Shown here: positions 5,786 through 10,598 of the stretch, piece by piece
Layout of the letters: each line of letters begins with the position of its first letter
How positions within the stretch are numbered: the stretch's first letter is position 1
Assembly: GCA_002778535.1 (NCBI GenBank)
Contig: PFBP01000040.1
Location: 13,935 to 24,532, forward strand
Length of the DNA stretch: 10,598 bases
Source of the DNA: Candidatus Kuenenbacteria bacterium CG10_big_fil_rev_8_21_14_0_10_36_11
GTDB lineage: Bacteria; Patescibacteriota; Patescibacteriia; UBA2196
Direction: 5' to 3'
Notes under the pieces: generated by a model
What the model was told of the DNA's origin: nothing
The model's input: only the letters and a program-made list of their open reading frames with translations
The model's database searches: none
Translations under genes and position numbers: made by a program

Positions 5786-5814
5786 ATTATAGGTTAAATG
5801 TGAGAAAGTGTCAA
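5786..5814 (-). promoter_or_regulatory. Perfect consensus promoter for rplU operon
   Basis: On the minus strand, TTGACA (5814-5809) and TATAAT (5791-5786) are both exact sigma-70-type consensus hexamers with a 17-base spacer. The predicted transcription start is near 5779, giving a leader of about 83 nt. The -35 box contains the TGA stop codon (5813-5811) of the upstream WecA-like gene. Confidence 0.88.
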
Positions 5815-6902
5815 ATTTGGGAATTCTTTCTATATTTCCCAGTAACCCAAACCGCTAAGACAACCATAACCAGAACCAAAACGCCAATAGCCACCACCTT
5901 GTCCTGACTTTGTAGAAACAATGAAGAACTACCAAAAATCAAAGTCAATGCGTATAAAAATAACACGGCTTGTTTATGGGATAAGCCAGCGTCCAGTAGC
6001 CGAAAATGAAAATGTTTGCGATCGCCAGCGTAAAAATGCTTGTGAGAAATCAGGCGCCTGATAATCACCCAGATAACATCTAAAACAGGGATGCCCATAA
6101 TCAAAAGCGCGGTCGCGATTTTGGCGCCGGAAATTATGGCAAGAACGCCCAACATAAATCCAATAAATGTGGAGCCGGCCTCGCCTAAAAAAATTTTAGC
6201 CGGATAAAAATTATATTTTAAAAATCCTAAGAGAGCGCCAGCTAAAATCAAACACAAAACCGAAGTAGCACTCATTGGCACATCCCAAAATAATGACACG
6301 ATAAATAAAATTAAAGCGCCAAGAGTGCCAATGCCAGAAACCAAACCGTCCAAGCCGTCTAAAAATTTTGTGGTGTAAATCATGCCAAGAAGCCATAAAA
6401 AAGAAAAAAACGCGCCAAAAGAAATTATCTGGCCGTCAACCCAGTTAAAATAAAAAAGCGCGCGGTCATAAGGGCCAGTGCCAGCCACAAACGGATTAGT
6501 GACATATTTTACAACAATGCCCAAACCCACTGCTGCCACAACGGCTAAAACAGGAAATAAAAAAGATTGCCAAGGTTTTAAATTATATTTATCATCCAAA
6601 ATTCCGCCAATCATTAAAATCAAACCACCCAAAATTATGGCCCAGATTTGCGAGACTTGTATTATGCCATCATCAAGCCAGCCAAAAATCCAGGAAATTA
6701 TAAGCGTAATTAAAAAAGACAAAAAAATTGCCACGCCGCCCAAAAGCGGTGTGGGTTTTTGATGAATTTTTCTCTCCCTCACTGGCTGATCTAAAACATT
6801 AAATTTTTCCGCTATTTTTTTTATAACCGGCGTTAAAAAAAGCGCTAAGGTTAGAGGGAAAAGAAAGGAAAAAATGTAAATTAAAGGTTTTTCACTTGAC
6901 AT
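5811..6902 (-). CDS. WecA/TagO-like polyprenyl-phosphate sugar-1-phosphate transferase (GT4/MraY superfamily)
   Basis: An integral membrane enzyme of the MraY/WecA/TagO superfamily, which moves a UDP-activated N-acetylhexosamine phosphate onto a polyprenyl phosphate to start a surface glycan. In the 363-residue form, I-H-Q-K-P-T-P-L-L-G-G-V lies at 46-57, the catalytic D103-D104 in G-G-I-L-D-D-K-Y-N-L, F-L-D-G-L-D-G-L at 180-187, F-L-G-E-A-G-S at 238-244 and the cytosolic HxH loop D-R-K-H297-F-H299-F-R-L-L-D-A-G-L-S-H at 294-309. That last loop resembles WecA/TagO rather than MraY. About ten or eleven hydrophobic segments are present. I chose ATG 6902 because an upstream in-frame start (6959) would add a cysteine/arginine-rich stretch that merely shadows ruvX, while 6902 has GGAG four bases before it. 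It overlaps the ruvX end by 11 bases. The usual GD-(A/S)-G aspartate is Glu241. WecA versus a more diverged sugar specificity is undecided. Confidence 0.92.
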   Translation of the reverse strand: MSSEKPLIYIFSFLFPLTLALFLTPVIKKIAEKFNVLDQPVRERKIHQKPTPLLGGVAIFLSFLITLIISWIFGWLDDGIIQVSQIWAIILGGLILMIGGILDDKYNLKPWQSFLFPVLAVVAAVGLGIVVKYVTNPFVAGTGPYDRALFYFNWVDGQIISFGAFFSFLWLLGMIYTTKFLDGLDGLVSGIGTLGALILFIVSLFWDVPMSATSVLCLILAGALLGFLKYNFYPAKIFLGEAGSTFIGFMLGVLAIISGAKIATALLIMGIPVLDVIWVIIRRLISHKHFYAGDRKHFHFRLLDAGLSHKQAVLFLYALTLIFGSSSLFLQSQDKVVAIGVLVLVMVVLAVWVTGKYRKNSQI

Positions 6903-7335
6903 AATTCTCCATTTTCTCCAACCACCCAGCCAACAAAATCTGCGCTGACAATTCGTCAATGTTGTCCGCTTTTTTTTTGCCTAAAGTGAACAATTTATTG
7001 GCCTCTACCGTTGATAATCTTTCATCAACTGTTTCCATTGGCAACCCAGTCCCCTTTTCTAATTCACGCGCGAATTCAATAACACGCTTCGTGGTCGCGC
7101 TTTCATCACCCGTGAGCCATAAAGGCAGGCCAATAATTATTTTTTTCACTTTTTCAATTTCGCAAATGTTTTTAATGTCAGAGATTATTTTTTGTATGCG
7201 TGTATTATTTGGTAGGGGCGTATTGCAATACGCCCCTACATTTAATGTCTTATACGCAAAAGCAATTTTCTGTTCATCATCAGACAAAGCCAAACCGATA
7301 TTTTTTGAACCGTAATCAATGGCAAGGATTTTCAT
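6892..7335 (-). CDS. ruvX: RuvX/YqgF family Holliday-junction resolvase-like nuclease
   Basis: An RNase-H-fold protein of the YqgF/RuvX family, linked to pre-16S rRNA 5'-end processing and to Holliday-junction resolution. At 147 residues it is near the family length of about 140. Motifs: A-I-D7-Y-G-S-K-N-I-G-L-A-L-S (5-18), I-I-I-G-L-P-L (66-72), V-D-E105-R-L-S-T (103-109) and I-D127-E-L-S-A-Q-I-L-L (126-135), so D7, E105 and D127 make the expected acidic triad. Residues 33-41 (V-G-A-Y-C-N-T-P-L) are encoded by a perfect 28-bp palindrome and look like an in-frame repeat insertion in the variable loop after the second strand. The start overlaps the stop of the ATPase gene (ATGA, 4 bases) and the end overlaps the WecA-like gene by 11 bases, so all three are translationally coupled. 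Confidence 0.95.
   Translation of the reverse strand: MKILAIDYGSKNIGLALSDDEQKIAFAYKTLNVGAYCNTPLPNNTRIQKIISDIKNICEIEKVKKIIIGLPLWLTGDESATTKRVIEFARELEKGTGLPMETVDERLSTVEANKLFTLGKKKADNIDELSAQILLAGWLEKMENYVK
7212..7239. repeat. Perfect 28-bp palindrome inside ruvX
   Basis: GTAGGGGCGTATTG (7212-7225) is immediately followed by its exact reverse complement (7226-7239), with no spacer. Flanking bases do not extend the symmetry. It is read in frame as nine codons of RuvX. I recall similar GTAGGGGCG...CGCCCCTAC palindromes as dispersed repeats in several bacterial groups; that memory is not checked here. Confidence 0.9.
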
Positions 7336-9125
7336 AATTTTATTCTCTGCCCCGGCCTCACATCTTTTGGCATTATTTTTTTCTCCACTGGCGCGATTTT
7401 ATTTAAGTCATTTAAAGAAACCTCTGACGGACGGAGATTTGTTTGCGAAAAAGTATTTTTTTCTTCTGCCAGATGCTTATTATGAAAAGTCAATTTAGAA
7501 ACATCAATTTCATTATTTTTAAATTTTTTTAAACAATCCTTGCAAAAAACGTTCAGATATGGTTTAGGAATAAATGACAAATATGTTTTAGCCCCGCAAT
7601 TATCGCAAACAGCTTCTAATCTCATGGCGTCATCCATAGCTGGAACAGACGCAGATTTTTTATTCAGCGGCCGGTTATCTTTTGAATTATTAAATTCAGA
7701 TTTACCAGCCGCAGGTTTATCAGTTAAAGGTTTTTTATAAATTTTTTCCGTGGTTGCTCCGGCTTTAAAAATCACTTCATCGCCAACCAGCCGCTCTTCT
7801 TTCGCATTCAATTGAAATGTCTCTTCCAGATTCAGCCAGCGAATAATTTTTTCTTCCACCTCGGCTTTTGGATTAGCATACCTTTCGCGGGAAACTTTAA
7901 TCACTTTTTCCATATTTTTTAAATTTTTCCGGTCAGTTGATAAAGGCGGCAAGGTGGTGGCGGAAAAAGGCCGAGAATTCACGCCGTCAATCATAAGTTT
8001 TAAATAAATTTCCCGGTTGCTGATGCTAACCAAATCCTCCTCAGTTAAATATGGCTCAACTTCTTTGAGCAAAAAATAGGCGTCAGCCGCACCCACGCGA
8101 AAAAATATAATCGTACCCACATTGCCAAAAATTGCGTCTCTGACTTTGGTGCTTTCTTTGGTTGATAATTGCGCGATGTATTGGTGCGATAAAATCAGAC
8201 AAAGATGATATTTCCTGGCTTCAGATAAAATATCAGCAAAAGATTCAGTGACAAAATTCTGCATTTCATCAACATACAGAAAAAAATCATCGCGTTCGCT
8301 TTCAGGAATATTAACCCGGCTCATGGCGGCCAGTTGTAATTTGGTCACCATCATGGCGCCGAGTAAATTGGAATTATCTTCACCAATCTTGCCTTTGGAA
8401 AGATTAAGCAGTAAAATCTTGCTCTCATCCATAAATTTTCTAATGTCAATCGTTGATTTGGGCTGGCCCACAATGTTTCTGATAATGGTGGATGATAAAA
8501 ACTGACCCACCTTATTTTGAATTGGCTGAATGGCTTCCACGCGAAAACGATCGTTCCAGTTGGCATATTCATCAACCCAGAATGATTTAACCACGGGATT
8601 CGCCACTTTATCAACAATTTTTCTTCTAAACTCTTTGTCAACTAAAAGACGCATAATGCCCAAAAGCGTATTGCCCGGCACTTCAATCAAAGCTAAAATG
8701 CAATTCCTTAAAATGTGCTCCATTCTGGCTGACCACATATTGGCCCAAATTTTAGTAAATACTCCCATTAAACCATCAGCCACGAGATGGCTGTAAGCAG
8801 GATCAACATTTTCTAAAATGTTAAAAGCAATCGGATGTTCCATATCAGCCGGGTTAAAATAAACAACGTCATTGATGCGATTCGTTGGAATGCATTCTAA
8901 AACTTCCTGCACATCATCGCCATGCGGATCAAGATACGCCAAACCATGACCATTCTCAATATCCTGAATGATCATATTTTTCAAAAGAGTGGTTTTGCCC
9001 ACACCGGTTTTTCCCAAGACATACATATGGCGCCGGCGGTCATCAAGCTTAATGCCAAATTTCTTATCCTGATTACGGAAATTGGTCTTGGCAAAATATG
9101 TGATTTCTTCGTTGGAGTGAATCAT
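7332..9125 (-). CDS. HerA/VirD4-like (type IV secretion/TraG-type) ATPase with C-terminal zinc ribbon
   Basis: A 597-residue P-loop ATPase of the FtsK/HerA/VirB4-VirD4 class, here the motor of a putative DNA- or protein-translocation system. Walker A is G38-K-T-G-V-G-K44-T-T. A-Y-L-D-P-H-G-D-D (63-71) resembles the strand after it in TraG/HerA proteins. Walker B is F-F-L-Y-V-D286-E287-M-Q-N. The L-S-H-Q315 segment is the sensor-type glutamine. G-N-V-G-T-I-I-F-F-R-V-G (334-345) is also typical of the TraG/TraD C-terminal motor part. From about 400 the protein is non-motor: a helical stretch, a charged low-complexity linker (about 455-500), then a zinc ribbon C507-x2-C510-x17-C528-x2-C531. The final residues end in a basic P-G-Q-R-I-K-L. 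No membrane helix is present, so it probably docks on the membrane protein encoded 6 bases upstream. Secretion, conjugation or DNA uptake are all possible; the substrate is unknown. Confidence 0.88.
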   Translation of the reverse strand: MIHSNEEITYFAKTNFRNQDKKFGIKLDDRRRHMYVLGKTGVGKTTLLKNMIIQDIENGHGLAYLDPHGDDVQEVLECIPTNRINDVVYFNPADMEHPIAFNILENVDPAYSHLVADGLMGVFTKIWANMWSARMEHILRNCILALIEVPGNTLLGIMRLLVDKEFRRKIVDKVANPVVKSFWVDEYANWNDRFRVEAIQPIQNKVGQFLSSTIIRNIVGQPKSTIDIRKFMDESKILLLNLSKGKIGEDNSNLLGAMMVTKLQLAAMSRVNIPESERDDFFLYVDEMQNFVTESFADILSEARKYHLCLILSHQYIAQLSTKESTKVRDAIFGNVGTIIFFRVGAADAYFLLKEVEPYLTEEDLVSISNREIYLKLMIDGVNSRPFSATTLPPLSTDRKNLKNMEKVIKVSRERYANPKAEVEEKIIRWLNLEETFQLNAKEERLVGDEVIFKAGATTEKIYKKPLTDKPAAGKSEFNNSKDNRPLNKKSASVPAMDDAMRLEAVCDNCGAKTYLSFIPKPYLNVFCKDCLKKFKNNEIDVSKLTFHNKHLAEEKNTFSQTNLRPSEVSLNDLNKIAPVEKKIMPKDVRPGQRIKL

Positions 9126-9131
9126 AAAAAA

Positions 9132-10568
9132 TTACACTGGCAAATTATCCGGTGGTATTTCCACATCAAAATGATTTGTTTCAGAGTTTGCTTTCAACAT
9201 ATTAGCATTATGTTTACTAACCCGCGCTTCTTCTTTTTCTTTGTCAGCAAATGTTTCCACTGGCAAAATATAAGGCGCTTCAGCGCGCTTGGCGCCAACT
9301 GTTTTAACAGCAGCCGGCCCCACGCCTTTATATGGAAAATGATAAAGCGAAGCTAATTCTTCAATGTTTAAAACAAAGCGACCTCTTTCTGCATTAACAC
9401 CAGACCACAAACTTCTGGATTTATATTGTTTTAAAATTCTTTTTTGTTTTTTCAAAAGTCTTCTGCCTTTAAACCAATAATTTGCAATAGTACTGGCTTG
9501 ATTGTGGGGTTTAAAACCATTTAGCCAGCCAAACTGTTTATAAGCGCCAAAAAAACCTGAAATACCAGTGGCTTTATTCATATTTTCTTTTTTAGCAATG
9601 TAGATATAGCGAATTTTAGTCTGAAAACCAGTTTTAGTGGCTTTAGTTTCTATAGCTTCAACCGCTTGCCTTTCCCCTGGCGAAAGATAAAGCATTTTTG
9701 AAGGCACTTCTAATTTCTGTTCTTTTTTTTCTGTTTTGGCTGATATTAAAAAATTGTCAGCTAAATTAGTAATTGCCTGGCCTGGCAGATCTATCATTTG
9801 ATCAATCATGCTTGCTTTTTTTGCTTCTGTTGGCGTCCCTAAAATTTTTTTTACCGCGGCCGCTGAATTTTTTTGCCAAGTATCATCATGAACCGGCCTA
9901 ATCGCAATTTGCAGCCAGGACTGTTCTCCTGGACCCAAACGGCTAAAAATTTCTAAAAGCGCAGCCATGGGATCAACAATGGTTTTAGCAACCGGATGTT
10001 CAAATAAAGGATAAGTTCTAATTGGATAAACATCCTCTCTTAATTCTTGCAATTGCGCACCCCAAAGATCATAACCTTTTTCCTTGAAATTATCCGGCAT
10101 GAAATCTTTAGTATAATCTTCAATTTCAGTAATCTGGGCTGTCGGATATTGGGCATAAACAGCCGCTTCCACAATATTACGATTTTTATCTGCCGATCTA
10201 ATAATATATTGGATATAACCTTCAACAGAAACCAATTCCAAACTGTAACCGATTTGAAAATAACCATCCCACCATTTTTCTTTAAAAATTGGACTCTTAA
10301 TAATACCCCAAACATGATTAAAAATTTGCTCCACTGCTTTGGGTGATTGCTCGTTATCGCGCGGCACATCAATGGCTAAATAAACCCATTTAATTTTAGA
10401 GGCAAAAATTGCCTGGCGATTATTAATCCAGACAGCGGCAAAGCCATCAACTAAAGTATAAATAATAAAAATAAAGCCGCCGTTTTTAAACACAGCCCAA
10501 AAATCAGAGAATGGTCCGGTACCAGCCCCCAATCCTAATTGATTTAAGAAATCCAAGAGCATTTCCAT
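9132..10568 (-). CDS. One-pass membrane protein, probable membrane anchor for the adjacent ATPase
   Basis: A 478-residue protein of a family I associate with Patescibacteria, possibly the one now named DUF8128 (from memory). One membrane helix is evident at about 28-48 (G-G-F-I-F-I-I-Y-T-L-V), leaving a large soluble part. Features after it: W-V-Y-L-A-I-D-V-P-R-D-N-E-Q-S-P-K-A-V-E-Q-I-F (61-83), A-A-V-Y-A-Q-Y-P-T-A-Q-I (about 135-146), a helix- and Lys-rich middle, and a Gly/Phe-rich segment (about 345-365). The E-Q/S-P-K-A-x-E-Q-I-F and A-Q-Y-P patterns resemble N-terminal non-motor regions of some conjugation/HerA-type ATPases, which suggests that a once-fused anchor domain is here a separate gene; this is inference. 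No catalytic motif is visible. The start at 10568 fits a TATAAT 8 bases upstream; a second ATG two codons later is possible. It heads the operon with the ATPase, ruvX and the WecA-like gene. Confidence 0.8.
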   Translation of the reverse strand: MEMLLDFLNQLGLGAGTGPFSDFWAVFKNGGFIFIIYTLVDGFAAVWINNRQAIFASKIKWVYLAIDVPRDNEQSPKAVEQIFNHVWGIIKSPIFKEKWWDGYFQIGYSLELVSVEGYIQYIIRSADKNRNIVEAAVYAQYPTAQITEIEDYTKDFMPDNFKEKGYDLWGAQLQELREDVYPIRTYPLFEHPVAKTIVDPMAALLEIFSRLGPGEQSWLQIAIRPVHDDTWQKNSAAAVKKILGTPTEAKKASMIDQMIDLPGQAITNLADNFLISAKTEKKEQKLEVPSKMLYLSPGERQAVEAIETKATKTGFQTKIRYIYIAKKENMNKATGISGFFGAYKQFGWLNGFKPHNQASTIANYWFKGRRLLKKQKRILKQYKSRSLWSGVNAERGRFVLNIEELASLYHFPYKGVGPAAVKTVGAKRAEAPYILPVETFADKEKEEARVSKHNANMLKANSETNHFDVEIPPDNLPV

Positions 10569-10576
10569 TTGAGTGT

Positions 10577-10585
10577 ATTATAGCA
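10577..10585 (-). promoter_or_regulatory. Extended -10 promoter of the anchor/ATPase operon (leaderless geometry)
   Basis: On the minus strand TGCTATAAT (10585-10577) is an extended -10 element with a perfect TATAAT. It ends 8 bases before the ATG at 10568, so transcription should start near 10570 and the mRNA would be nearly leaderless. The -35 box would lie at or beyond the right edge of the window and cannot be judged. Confidence 0.65.
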
Positions 10586-10598
10586 TATTCACACGAAT

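Noticed and set aside
6903..6959. N-terminal extension of the WecA-like protein from an upstream in-frame start at 6959
   Set aside because: It adds a Cys/Arg/Trp-rich stretch unlike the family and overlaps ruvX by 68 bases; the ATG at 6902 has GGAG just upstream and gives the expected start.
5811..9125. Recoded TGA (Gracilibacteria/SR1-type code 25)
   Set aside because: TGA ends the ATPase, ruvX and WecA-like genes exactly where family ends and overlapping starts predict, so the standard bacterial code fits.

Overview
This window looks like part of the chromosome of a Patescibacteria (Candidate Phyla Radiation) bacterium, probably Parcubacteria-like. The evidence is an AT-rich sequence, compact gene packing, weak or absent Shine-Dalgarno sites, many palindromic and short tandem repeats, and a membrane-anchor plus HerA/VirD4-like ATPase gene pair of a kind I associate with this group. 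The lineage is an inference from memory of such genomes and has not been searched. Eleven protein genes are supported. No rRNA, tRNA, CRISPR array or complete insertion sequence was seen, and no gene-free stretch exceeds 300 bases.

Layout. Bases 1-193 (minus) hold the start of a DUF559 endonuclease-like gene that runs off the left edge. Bases 194-393 are gene-free and contain a cluster of GC-rich hairpins. Bases 394-804 (minus) encode a HIT-family protein. Bases 805-1011 carry an AT-rich repeat and a 105-bp nested inverted repeat with perfect 20-bp arms. Bases 1012-2733 (minus) encode a GT-C/GT39-like membrane glycosyltransferase whose coding sequence carries three short repeat arrays. A divergent promoter region follows, then the plus-strand pair dnaB-recR (2837-4850), which ends at a bidirectional terminator.

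From 4917 to the right edge everything is on the minus strand. Reading in the direction of transcription from the right: a one-pass membrane protein (10568-9132), a HerA/VirD4-like ATPase with a C-terminal zinc ribbon (9125-7332), ruvX (7335-6892) and a WecA/TagO-like sugar-1-phosphate transferase (6902-5811). These four are joined by a 6-nt gap and by 4-nt and 11-nt overlaps, so they are probably one operon. A perfect consensus promoter lying across the last stop codon of that operon then starts rplU (5696-5379) and a 151-residue protein with two barrel-like repeats (5372-4917).

Functionally the window combines genome maintenance (dnaB, recR, ruvX), envelope glycan synthesis (the GT39-like and WecA-like enzymes), translation (rplU) and a putative membrane DNA- or substrate-translocation module (anchor plus ATPase).

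The most unusual signals are repeats inside genes: a perfect 28-bp palindrome read through in frame in ruvX, and three arrays in the GT39-like gene, one of which matches an intergenic copy in front of the HIT gene. The rplU leader contains a palindrome that appears to have inserted into a tandem repeat. Two genes also have a TATAAT box exactly 8 nt before the ATG, which predicts leaderless mRNAs.
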